Assembly: GCA_902782125.1 (NCBI GenBank)
Contig: CACZMA010000004.1
Span: forward strand, 186,001 to 250,000
Direction of reading: 5' to 3'
Source: Oscillospiraceae bacterium
Lineage (GTDB): Bacteria; Bacillota; Clostridia; Saccharofermentanales; Saccharofermentanaceae
DNA length: 64,000 nt
Part shown: piece by piece, positions 1 through 8,146 of the stretch
Position numbering within the stretch: the stretch's first letter is position 1
How the letters are laid out: the number at the start of each line of letters is the position of its first letter
Notes under the pieces: generated by a model
Database searches by the model: none
Told to the model about the DNA's origin: nothing
The model's input: only the letters and a program-made list of their open reading frames with translations
Program-made: the position numbers and the translations under genes

Positions 1-1
1 C

Positions 2-3000
2 TCGCTCGAACTGGCGAAAACGACAAACACATCGTTTGACGTTACTTCCACTGTGTTTACCCTTAAGAGCTCGGGCAACACTGTAGCCACATATTCATAT
101 GAGAACGGTAACTGGGTGTGGAAGAATAATAACGGAGATAACTGGGGGATTACATCTTTCCCGTTGAAGGCCAATACATCTTATACGATAGAAGAGACTT
201 TCAGCGCACCTGCATTTACTTGCTATGACGGCAATAAGATAAGTTATCAGGTCAATAACACGGAGCCCGGATGGAGCAAGGTGTCTGATAACACATATGA
301 GATGAGCTTTACCACCGGACAGCTCGGAGGCGCTGCTTATTCATTCAAGGCTGTTAACGATAATGAAGAGGCATATGTAAGCGTTGTTAAGCAGGTAGTG
401 GAAGCATCTGATACCAAAGACGGCTTTAAGTTTGAACTGTGGACTCAGGACGGCTCGATGCTGTTGGCCAAGGGCGAATCAGATACAGAAGGTAAGGTCT
501 TGTGGGACAGTGGCAGTGTGTCCGGAGCAGACGTTCTTACAATACCTGCCGGGCAATACCAGCTGAGAGAACTTGTTCCGGATAATAAGATGTATGGCGG
601 AAGCAAAGCCTCATATACATATGATGTTCCGGCAGGTTTTACCGTGTCGGATGACGGAAGCTACTGGTATAAGACAATACTTGCAGCTTCAGGCACTTCT
701 GTAGCCCAGACGGTAAGCAATGACAGATGCCAGGCGAATATCAAGGTTAATAAGATAGCTGAAGACGGCAATGATAAAGGCCTTGAGTTCGAACTCTACT
801 ATGGAGGCAACGGTGATGAACCGAACTGGAGCTATGAGCTGGTCGGTACTGCGGTAACGGATGCAGACGGTAATGCGTATTTCGAAGAGCTGCCTCTCGG
901 GTGGTACAGGGTTAAGGAGATCGTCCCGGATGATTATAAGTGTGTCTGGGTCGGTAATGATGCCTCCGGTTATAAGACGGTTCATCTGACAAAGTCTTCG
1001 GATAACCAGACAATAGCCGTTACTGCCATCAATATCATCAATACGCAGATCGTGATAGAGAAGACTGATGCCTGGGACGGCGGCAAGGTATCGCTTTATA
1101 CGGGAAGCCCGGTAAAGTTCAGGGTATACGAAGACAAGAATGCCAACGGACTGCTCGATGAAGACGAATCCGGAGCATATATCGAGATAGCGGATACGGA
1201 TCTTGACGGTGTTCTGACGGTAAAGGAAGTCGGGTCAGGAGCTTATCTGCTCGAGGAGATGCTCTCTCCAAACGGATACTATAAGGCTGAAGGTCTGATG
1301 CCTGTCATAGTCGATTCTGCTTCTAAGGTTACTGTAGAAGTTCCGCAGACTCCGTATGCAGAGAAGATCATTATCCATAAGACTGACTCGGTAACGGGTG
1401 AAGCCGTTGAGGGTGCAGGATTTACCGTATACGAGGATCTTAATGAAGACGGTATCCATCAGGACAATGAACCCGTGGCACAGACTTACGATCAGTCGAC
1501 GGGAATGATGAAGGATGCTTCGGTTACCGAGACTGCTTCCGGAAAGTACGAATCAGACCTTCTCAGAGCGGGATGCTATGTGGCTGTAGAGACAGTTCTT
1601 CCTTCCGGGTATTTCTACTGTGATGAGAATGGCAAGTCATCCTCGGAGGCTAATTATTTTGCGTTTACTGTAGAACTGAAGGATACACAGGCAGATCCTG
1701 AGCAGGGTTCGCAGGAGTTCTACGCCGAGAATGTTCCGGGCGGAGTATTGGTGTTCAAGGTCAATGAATCAGGCGATATGCTGTCAGGGGCAGAGTTTAC
1801 TGTCTACAAGGATGACGCGTGTAAGAACACTATAGGTGTTCTCAAAGAAGGAAGCACAGGCTGCTATTCTTACTACGGACTTGATGCAGGAACATATTAT
1901 CTTGCAGAGACAAAAGCTCCGACAGGTTATATCTGCGACAAGAATGTATATGAGTTCTCGGTAAGTGCTGATGAGAGCACAGCCGTTATTACAAATGCTT
2001 TTGCCGCGGAACTGGCACAGGCAGGTGATTTCTGTGATCCTCAGCCGATAGCAGGAACGGTACTTGTGGATACTTCTTCCGAGGCGATGATGCAGTCTAA
2101 GATGCTGTCGTGCGGCAAGAACGTGGAACTTACGGACTATGTTGCCTGTGCGGGACTTAACACAGGCGAGACATATAAGCTGACCGGAACTCTTGTGGTA
2201 AAGAGTACAGGTGAGAAGCTAACTGATAAGAATGGTTCTGTAATCGTGTCTGAGACAGAGTTCACAGCCACATCCTCGTTTATGACAGTAATGGTGGATT
2301 TTGAGATCGATACTACGTCACTTGAAGGTGAATCACTTGTAGCATTCGAGATCCTGGAAGATCAGGACGGGAATAAATACTCTCATGAAGACATTGAAGA
2401 CGAAGCCCAGACTCTGACTATGCCGGAAGTTGGCACGAAGGCAACTGACGGCTATACAGGTACATCGGTGATGCTTTGTTCGGACATGGTCACGATCAAT
2501 GATGAAGTATCCTGTAAAGGACTTAAGAGCGGTGCCGATTACAAGATCATCGGAACTCTTATGGACAAGGCAACGGGAACTGCGCTCTTAGATGCCGAAG
2601 GCAAGGAGGTCTCGTCAGAGAAGACTTTTACGGCTCAGTCAGCAGAATCAGTCATTACGGTCAAGTTCGAGAATGTATATATTCCGTATGAGGTCAGGGA
2701 TATCGTGGTCTTTGAGAAGCTTTACACTGATGATGATGTGCTTCTCGCAGTACATGAGGATCTCGAAGACCTCGATCAGACTGTTACGAGAGCGGTCCTT
2801 GAGACCAATGCATCAGAAGAGACGACCGGCAAAGCGGTCATGATGAACTCTACTGTAACTATCGTGGACACGGTAGATTATTCCGGGCTTGTTCCGGGTA
2901 CAAACTATGTCATCGAGGCAACGCTGTTTAAGAGTACAGGAGAATCCATTACTGCAAACGGACAGCAGGTCGTAAGCATGGTCGCTTTTACTCCCGAAGA

Positions 3001-3313
3001 AGCAGACGGAACACTTGAGGTATCGATAACATTTGATACTTCCGGCCTTAATGAAGGAGAAGTTGTTGTTGTTTTCGAGAGCGTTAAGGATATTGCCACG
3101 GAAGATGAGATCTCATCAGGAGTGCAGACAGATACCGTGGAAGTAAGCAGACACGCGGATCTCGGAAGCACAACGCAGAGCCTGACGGTCAAGGCGCTGC
3201 CGGCAACTGGTGAGGGCATTAACCGCCTGGCTGCGATCGGAGCAGCTTCTGCATTGGCAGGCGGTGTTATCGCACTTATGGTAATGATCAGGAACAGGAA
3301 AGAGGAAGAATAA
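2..3313 (+). CDS. LPXTG wall-anchored adhesin with SpaA/Cna-B and VaFE repeats (5' partial)
   Basis: The frame is open to the left edge, so the true start lies outside; GTG at 53 is only the first internal start codon. Using numbering from 53, there are several Cna-B/SpaA-like beta-sandwich repeats (about residues 230-660; for example the AGQYQLRELVP and AGTYYLAETKAPTGY strands). VaFE-type repeats follow (about 670-1040; the first two contain VAFEILEDQDG and VVFEKLYTDDD). Two SpaA units contain acidic loops, DKNANGLLDEDE and DLNEDGIHQDNE, that look like the calcium loops of SdrD B domains. The C-terminus has LPATG (1049-1053), a hydrophobic stretch and a basic RNRKEEE tail, the classic sortase signal. 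Such proteins form stalks or pili cross-linked by internal isopeptide bonds and bind host or plant surfaces; the ligand is unknown. No sortase gene is in the window. Confidence 0.88.
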   Translation, partial: SLELAKTTNTSFDVTSTVFTLKSSGNTVATYSYENGNWVWKNNNGDNWGITSFPLKANTSYTIEETFSAPAFTCYDGNKISYQVNNTEPGWSKVSDNTYEMSFTTGQLGGAAYSFKAVNDNEEAYVSVVKQVVEASDTKDGFKFELWTQDGSMLLAKGESDTEGKVLWDSGSVSGADVLTIPAGQYQLRELVPDNKMYGGSKASYTYDVPAGFTVSDDGSYWYKTILAASGTSVAQTVSNDRCQANIKVNKIAEDGNDKGLEFELYYGGNGDEPNWSYELVGTAVTDADGNAYFEELPLGWYRVKEIVPDDYKCVWVGNDASGYKTVHLTKSSDNQTIAVTAINIINTQIVIEKTDAWDGGKVSLYTGSPVKFRVYEDKNANGLLDEDESGAYIEIADTDLDGVLTVKEVGSGAYLLEEMLSPNGYYKAEGLMPVIVDSASKVTVEVPQTPYAEKIIIHKTDSVTGEAVEGAGFTVYEDLNEDGIHQDNEPVAQTYDQSTGMMKDASVTETASGKYESDLLRAGCYVAVETVLPSGYFYCDENGKSSSEANYFAFTVELKDTQADPEQGSQEFYAENVPGGVLVFKVNESGDMLSGAEFTVYKDDACKNTIGVLKEGSTGCYSYYGLDAGTYYLAETKAPTGYICDKNVYEFSVSADESTAVITNAFAAELAQAGDFCDPQPIAGTVLVDTSSEAMMQSKMLSCGKNVELTDYVACAGLNTGETYKLTGTLVVKSTGEKLTDKNGSVIVSETEFTATSSFMTVMVDFEIDTTSLEGESLVAFEILEDQDGNKYSHEDIEDEAQTLTMPEVGTKATDGYTGTSVMLCSDMVTINDEVSCKGLKSGADYKIIGTLMDKATGTALLDAEGKEVSSEKTFTAQSAESVITVKFENVYIPYEVRDIVVFEKLYTDDDVLLAVHEDLEDLDQTVTRAVLETNASEETTGKAVMMNSTVTIVDTVDYSGLVPGTNYVIEATLFKSTGESITANGQQVVSMVAFTPEEADGTLEVSITFDTSGLNEGEVVVVFESVKDIATEDEISSGVQTDTVEVSRHADLGSTTQSLTVKALPATGEGINRLAAIGAASALAGGVIALMVMIRNRKEEE

Positions 3314-3319
3314 AATAAG

Positions 3320-3348
3320 CGGGGCTGCCTCTAAGTGAGACAGCCCCG
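3320..3348. terminator. Terminator between convergent genes
   Basis: An inverted repeat CGGGGCTG...CAGCCCCG, extended by CTC/GAG past one mismatch, lies between two converging genes. Read on the minus strand it is followed by a T-rich run (TTATTTTATT), so it fits best as terminator of the minus-strand aminotransferase operon. It may also stop the adhesin transcript. Confidence 0.75.
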
Positions 3349-3370
3349 TTCCTCCAACAAGAAATCTTGG

Positions 3371-4561
3371 TTAAAGTTCTGCTTTATGTTCTATGCCGAG
3401 TTCTTCGGCAACAGCGAAGAAGGCTTTACGGGAATTCCTGATAGATGTTTCCGATACACAGAATGCAAGTCTGCAGTAGCCGGGGCAGGAGAAAGCCGCA
3501 CCGGGTACGATGAGGATGTTCTGCTTGGCGCAGATCTCGGAAAACTCTGCATCGCTTAATCCCTTGGGTGTATTCATGAAGATATAGAGTGCACCGTTAG
3601 GTCTTACGGAGTCAAAGCCGGCATCGATGATGTTTGAATAGAGGAGGTTCCTTCTGTATTCATAGTTTGCAACATCTACCTTGGCATATATGGACTTCTC
3701 GATGACCTTCTGCCAGATCGCAGGAGCATTGACGCTTCCGAGTGTTCTGTGTGAGAGGACGATGGCATTTGTAAGGTCGTCATAGTCTTCGTTCTTAGGC
3801 GATACAAGTGTATATCCGATCCTCTCGCCGGGAAGTGAGAGCGACTTACTCCAGGAGAAGCAGATTATGAGGTTATCGATATACTTCAGTGCGCAGGGAA
3901 CGGTAAGTCCGTCGTATACGAGGTCAATGTAAGGCTCGTCAGAGATTACATGGATCGTGTGATCACAGGACTTGAGCATATCGTTCAGCTCGATAAGGAG
4001 TGATTCAGGATATACGACGCCGGAAGGATTGTTGGGCGAGTTGATAATGATCGCCTTGGTCTTGGGCGTGATGGCATCTTTGATCCTGCTGATAACCGGC
4101 ATGAAGTTCTCGTCTGTAGGAACGATAACGGGGACGCCGTTGTGGTTCTCTATGTAGCCGTTGTACTCCATGAAGTAAGGAGCGAGAACGATGACTTCAT
4201 CTCCGTCGTCGAGGAGAGAATGAAGAACGTCATTCATGGCACTTGCAGCACCTACCGTCATGCAGACAGCACCCGGGTCGATGGTAAGACCTGACTCGGC
4301 AGAACGCTTCTCGGCAACTATCTTTCTTGTCGATTCGTAGCCGCTGTTGCTCATATAGCCGTGCATTCCCGGCGTGGGATTGTCAGCCAGCTCCTTAAGG
4401 GCATCTGACACCTCGTGCGGGGGCTCGAGGTCGGGATTGCCGATCGAGAAGTCAAAGACATTGTCCGCACCGTAGATAGCCTTAAGGCGGTTGCCTTCCT
4501 CAAACATTTTGCGGATGGCCGAACCACCCGCAAGCTTAGCCTTGATCTTGGATGAAATCAT
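3371..4561 (-). CDS. Class I PLP-dependent aminotransferase (AspB family)
   Basis: A 396-residue fold-type I aminotransferase, probably transferring amino groups between an amino acid and 2-oxoglutarate in the cytoplasm; the substrate cannot be fixed from sequence. Visible features: SIGNPDLEPP near the N-terminus, SPNNPSG (175-181), SDEPY (207-211) whose Asp binds the pyridine nitrogen, and SWSKSLSLPGERIGY with the Schiff-base lysine at 239. Length is normal for the family. It lies one base downstream of the GGDEF-EAL gene on the same strand, so the two are likely cotranscribed. That is an unusual pairing that may mean only shared transcription. Confidence 0.88.
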   Translation of the reverse strand: MISSKIKAKLAGGSAIRKMFEEGNRLKAIYGADNVFDFSIGNPDLEPPHEVSDALKELADNPTPGMHGYMSNSGYESTRKIVAEKRSAESGLTIDPGAVCMTVGAASAMNDVLHSLLDDGDEVIVLAPYFMEYNGYIENHNGVPVIVPTDENFMPVISRIKDAITPKTKAIIINSPNNPSGVVYPESLLIELNDMLKSCDHTIHVISDEPYIDLVYDGLTVPCALKYIDNLIICFSWSKSLSLPGERIGYTLVSPKNEDYDDLTNAIVLSHRTLGSVNAPAIWQKVIEKSIYAKVDVANYEYRRNLLYSNIIDAGFDSVRPNGALYIFMNTPKGLSDAEFSEICAKQNILIVPGAAFSCPGYCRLAFCVSETSIRNSRKAFFAVAEELGIEHKAEL

Positions 4562-4562
4562 A

Positions 4563-6218
4563 TTACTGCCTCCTGGGTATTATCCTGTTCTTCAATCTTC
4601 TCTCGAAGAAACGTTCAGTCAAAGGCTTCTCGTAGAAGAATGACTGGAAATGCTTACAGCCGCACTGGATCAGACGCTTGATATCTTCTTCTTCGTGAGC
4701 GCCGTCGCATATAACCGTATATCCTAACTTATCGGCGAGTGTGATCATATTCTCGAGGATGATCATTCCGCGTTCGTCATCAGAAGTGATTACGTCTCTG
4801 TTGATCTTAACGTAGTCGAGCTGAACTTCCTGCAGGAGCCTTAATGTAGTAAGGCCGGAGCCGAAGTTATCTATCGTGATAAGAATGCCGGTCTCCTTAA
4901 GTTTCTTTGTGCACTGCTTGAGGAGAAGGAGCTCGTCCTTGAAGTTAGGCTCGTTGAATTCAATGCCGATATACTTGTGATCAATGCCGTAGGTATCGAT
5001 AACCTTGATTATCTCGTCGGCAAGACCTTCGTTGACCAGGTTACGGTTAGAGAAGTTGCAGGTGATGGGAACTACTTCCAATCCCTGGTCAAGCCATTCC
5101 TTGACCTTCGCACAGATGGTATCAAGGACATAGAAATCGATCTTGGTCATAAGGCCTGTCTCGGAAGCGGCGTTGATGAAGTCCTGTGGCATGCAGATGT
5201 TGCCGTTATGTATCCATCTTGCCAACGCTTCTGCAGCAAACAGGGTAACGTCTTCTTCGACATCACTTATGACGGGCTGGAAATACACGAGGAACTTCTT
5301 GTTATCGAGAGCTTCTCTGATAGCATTGGTATATTCCTTGTTCGATATCTTCTCTGACGCGATATGACCTTCGAAAACAACATGGTCTTCGCTGAACTTC
5401 CTTGCAGCACTAAGTGCCTGCATACAATCAGTGATCAAGGACATGGCATACATGTATGAATCATCATACTTAACTATTCCGGATCGTGCGGCCAGAGTAT
5501 ATACGATGCTCTCATCACGGAAACGGGCATTGATCTTGACACCGTTGAGGAAGGCCTTCATGTCATCCAGACGATCCTTCCTGAAGACGGCAACGAAGTT
5601 ATCGCCGCCCATATGAGCTACGAACTCGCCTGATTCTTTATCTGCAAATGCAGAGAGCTTATTGCCGAAGTCATAGAAAGCACTGGATGCGAGGTTCGAA
5701 CCGAAGAAATGGTTGATCCTGGCGCTGCCCTTGATGTTGACCAGGGCAACGATGTAGTTGCCGGCAGTACCGTCTGCGATGTATCCGTTGAAGATCTTCG
5801 CATAATAGTGAAGATTGGGAAGACCGGTCTCCTGATTGTAGTACTTGAGCTTGGTTACAGCCTGCTCAAGGTAACGGTAGGACAGTGTAACGCTTACACA
5901 TGTGGAGAAGAGCTTGAACTGAGGCTTAAGATCATCTGATAATCCGGGGAAGTATTTCTTGAAATAAAATCTGGTAAAGCCTTTCTTGGCATCAGAGAGG
6001 TCTTTGGATATCTCAAAATACTCGGACTGATGCTCGTCGGCCGTTACATAGACATTGTTCTGTCTCTCAAGAGTGCCGGAAGAATAGATGAGATGCTCGA
6101 TCCTGCAGCATCCGACGGAATCAGCGACAGAAGTAAAAGCTTCGCCTGTAAAATGTTCGCCGTCAAAAGCATCTAATGAGTCAAAGAACCCCTGGATATC
6201 GGTTGTGATGCTTTCCAT
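4563..6218 (-). CDS. Degenerate GGDEF-EAL domain protein
   Basis: This is a cyclic-di-GMP type protein with no membrane segment. In the long form starting at GTG 6245 (560 residues) the N-terminal ~130 residues are of unknown fold, the GGDEF-like domain is about 135-290, and the EAL domain is about 305-550. I prefer ATG 6218, which has CGGAG upstream; GTG 6245 has no ribosome site and lies near the expected transcription start. Both catalytic centres are altered. GGDEF reads GGDNF (213-217). In the EAL domain EAL (339-341), the NFS Asn and Lys480 are kept, but the DDFG pair reads DNFG, the AEGVE segment reads CDGAH, and QGY reads QSF. It may therefore bind rather than make or cleave c-di-GMP. 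Domain identity is confident; loss of activity is inferred. Confidence 0.85.
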   Translation of the reverse strand: MESITTDIQGFFDSLDAFDGEHFTGEAFTSVADSVGCCRIEHLIYSSGTLERQNNVYVTADEHQSEYFEISKDLSDAKKGFTRFYFKKYFPGLSDDLKPQFKLFSTCVSVTLSYRYLEQAVTKLKYYNQETGLPNLHYYAKIFNGYIADGTAGNYIVALVNIKGSARINHFFGSNLASSAFYDFGNKLSAFADKESGEFVAHMGGDNFVAVFRKDRLDDMKAFLNGVKINARFRDESIVYTLAARSGIVKYDDSYMYAMSLITDCMQALSAARKFSEDHVVFEGHIASEKISNKEYTNAIREALDNKKFLVYFQPVISDVEEDVTLFAAEALARWIHNGNICMPQDFINAASETGLMTKIDFYVLDTICAKVKEWLDQGLEVVPITCNFSNRNLVNEGLADEIIKVIDTYGIDHKYIGIEFNEPNFKDELLLLKQCTKKLKETGILITIDNFGSGLTTLRLLQEVQLDYVKINRDVITSDDERGMIILENMITLADKLGYTVICDGAHEEEDIKRLIQCGCKHFQSFFYEKPLTERFFERRLKNRIIPRRQ

Positions 6219-6251
6219 TGAACATTGCTCCGTACTGTTTTTCACATATTT

Positions 6252-6280
6252 ATATTAAGGCAGAAACATAACCAATGCAA
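6252..6280 (-). promoter_or_regulatory. Candidate promoter for GGDEF-EAL/aminotransferase operon
   Basis: On the minus strand TTGCAT is followed, after 17 bases, by TAATAT. The same pair with the same spacing lies before the proline tRNA genes (42619-42647). The start it predicts supports translation from ATG 6218. Confidence 0.4.
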
Positions 6281-6285
6281 TTAAT

Positions 6286-6312
6286 ATGACAAAAAACAAA
6301 AAATACGATAAT
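6286..6312 (+). promoter_or_regulatory. Weak candidate promoter for yraN-like gene
   Basis: ATGACA and GATAAT are separated by only 15 bases in an A-rich stretch, about 30 bases before the gene. The elements are near consensus but the spacing is short, so this is a tentative call. Confidence 0.25.
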
Positions 6313-6340
6313 TCTAAAAAAATAATGATAAGGAGATAAC

Positions 6341-6715
6341 ATGGATAAAGACAATAGGACGGAGAGACGCAAGACCGGTGACAGAGGTGAGGAAGCAGTG
6401 ATCAGGATCTTGTGTGATCAGGGCTATCGCCTGGTGGTAAGGAACTTTGAAGTTCACGGCGTAGGCGAGCTGGACTGCGTTTTCGAGAAGGAACGAGAGA
6501 TATATGTGGTGGAGGTCAGATCCAGGTGGAATACGGGACCTTATCCGACTTCCGGTGAGACCGTGACCTATTCAAAGAGGCGGAAGATCCGGAGGACCAC
6601 GTCTTATCTCATTGCAAAGTACGGTTGGTACGACAGAAATATAAACTTTTTGATAGGGCAGGTAACGCATAACAGGGCCGGAATGGTACAAAATGTAGAA
6701 TTTATACCTTTTTAG
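6341..6715 (+). CDS. YraN/UPF0102 family nuclease-like protein
   Basis: A 124-residue protein with the YraN pattern: GDRGEEAVIRIL (helix 1), a short Gly-Tyr segment, then GELD (42-45) and VVEVRSRW (56-63). The family has a restriction-endonuclease-like fold related to Holliday junction resolvases, and its role in cells is poorly known. The usual E-D...E-x-K set reads E43, D45, E58, R60, so the catalytic lysine is an arginine here. The ribosome site AAGGAG lies 7 bases before ATG. It stands alone between a divergent operon and a promoter, so it is probably monocistronic. Confidence 0.82.
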   Translation: MDKDNRTERRKTGDRGEEAVIRILCDQGYRLVVRNFEVHGVGELDCVFEKEREIYVVEVRSRWNTGPYPTSGETVTYSKRRKIRRTTSYLIAKYGWYDRNINFLIGQVTHNRAGMVQNVEFIPF

Positions 6716-6735
6716 TAAAGACCAATGAAATTTGA

Positions 6736-6764
6736 TTGCCAAAAAATTGCAAGTTACATATAAT
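6736..6764 (+). promoter_or_regulatory. Strong promoter for aspartate aminotransferase-purB
   Basis: TTGCCA, a 17-base spacer, and a perfect TATAAT. The predicted transcription start is near 6771, giving a leader of about 77 bases. Confidence 0.75.
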
Positions 6765-6775
6765 TACTACGGCTT

Positions 6776-6808
6776 TGGGGCGCCCCGGCCTGTTCTTTTT
6801 GCAAGAAC
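6776..6808 (+). other. Structured 5' leader with two small hairpins
   Basis: Right after the predicted start come the palindrome GGGGCGCCCC (6776-6785) and a stem GTTCTT/AAGAAC (6792-6797 with 6803-6808). No T-run follows, so this is not an obvious terminator. No known riboswitch pattern was recognised. Confidence 0.35.
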
Positions 6809-6847
6809 GAAGAATTAAAATTTCATTTTCGAAAGAGGGATTTCTTG

Positions 6848-8146
6848 ATGAAGAGTTATAAGAGCATGTCTTCGGCTGAGCTCGAGTCTGAACTTAATGC
6901 GCTCAGACAGCGCTATGAAGATTACAAGGCATTGGGTCTTAAGATCAACATGATGCGCGGTCAGCCTTCCCCCGAACAGCTTGACCTGTCAAATCATCTG
7001 TTTGACGGTATCGCAGATTCCGGATACAAGGCACAGGACGGCAGTGATGTCAGGAACTACGGTAATCCTGCGGGTCTGGCTGAAGCAAGGAAAGTCTTCG
7101 CCGATATCATCGGTACAGAAGCTGATAATCTCTTCCTCGGTAATTCTTCCAGCCTTAATATGATGTTCGATACGCTCATGCGTGCCATGGTCTTCGGTGA
7201 GATCGATTCCGACAAGCCCTGGTCCCAGATCGAAGGACGCAAGTGGCTGTGCCCTGCGCCCGGATATGACAGACACTTCAGAGTTACAGAGACACTGGGC
7301 TTTGAACTCATCACCGTTCCCATGACCGAGAACGGACCTGATATGGATATCGTCGAGAAGCTCGTTGCTGAAGATGACAAGATCCTCGGTATCTGGAATG
7401 TTCCCGTATATACCAATCCGGAAGGCGTCGTCTATTCCGAGGAGACATGCAGACGCATGGCTTCGATGAAGACTGCTGCAAAGGACTTCAGAATAATGTG
7501 GGACAATGCATATGTCTGCCACCATCTCTTTGATGACGAGTCCGAGAGGGGGAAGGTGCCTGATATGCTCAAGCTCTGCTCTGATGCAGGCTATCCGAAT
7601 CGTGTATATGAATTTGCTTCATCTTCGAAGGTCACTTTCGCAGGCGGCGGTCTGTCATGCCTTGCCGCCAACAGCGAGAACCTTGCACGCGCCAAGAAGT
7701 ACATGGGCGTTCAGTCCATCTGCTCCAATAAGGTAAACCAGTATGCGCACGTCAGATTCCTTCCTACAGCAGAAGCCGTTGACGAGATCATGAGAAAGCA
7801 TGCGGCTATCTTAAGACCTAAGTTCAAGACAGTTATTGACATCCTTACCGAGGAGTTCGATTCCAATACTGATGTCTGCAGATGGACAAATCCCAAGGGC
7901 GGCTACTTTGTAAGCTTCTATGCTCTGCCCGGAACAGCAGGCAAGACTGTCGCTATGTGCGCAGATGCAGGCGTATCCCTTACACCTGCAGGAGCATCCT
8001 ATCCTTACGGCAAGGATCCTGATGACACCAACATCAGACTTGCGCCTTCATTCCCTCAGCCTTCCGAGATCGAGAAGGCTATCAGGATACTCTCCGTCTG
8101 TGCTAAAATTACCGCAGTAGAAAAACTCCTGGAGGAGAAGCAGTAA
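6848..8146 (+). CDS. Aspartate aminotransferase, subgroup Ic-like (PF12897 type)
   Basis: A PLP enzyme of about 432 residues with the layout of the Corynebacterium-type aspartate aminotransferases: MMRGQPSPEQLDLS at the N-terminus, VRNYGNPAGLAEAR, WNVPVYTNPEGVVYS, MWDNAYVCHHL (Asp contacting PLP) and the SSSKVTFAGGG lysine segment. It likely interconverts aspartate and oxaloacetate. ATG 6848 is chosen over TTG 6845 because the AGAGGG ribosome site is better spaced. The stop overlaps the purB start by one base (TAATG). Since PurB acts on aspartate-derived adenylosuccinate, the pairing is metabolically sensible: aspartate supply next to purine synthesis. Family assignment is from recognised motifs; the substrate is inferred. 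Confidence 0.83.
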   Translation: MKSYKSMSSAELESELNALRQRYEDYKALGLKINMMRGQPSPEQLDLSNHLFDGIADSGYKAQDGSDVRNYGNPAGLAEARKVFADIIGTEADNLFLGNSSSLNMMFDTLMRAMVFGEIDSDKPWSQIEGRKWLCPAPGYDRHFRVTETLGFELITVPMTENGPDMDIVEKLVAEDDKILGIWNVPVYTNPEGVVYSEETCRRMASMKTAAKDFRIMWDNAYVCHHLFDDESERGKVPDMLKLCSDAGYPNRVYEFASSSKVTFAGGGLSCLAANSENLARAKKYMGVQSICSNKVNQYAHVRFLPTAEAVDEIMRKHAAILRPKFKTVIDILTEEFDSNTDVCRWTNPKGGYFVSFYALPGTAGKTVAMCADAGVSLTPAGASYPYGKDPDDTNIRLAPSFPQPSEIEKAIRILSVCAKITAVEKLLEEKQ

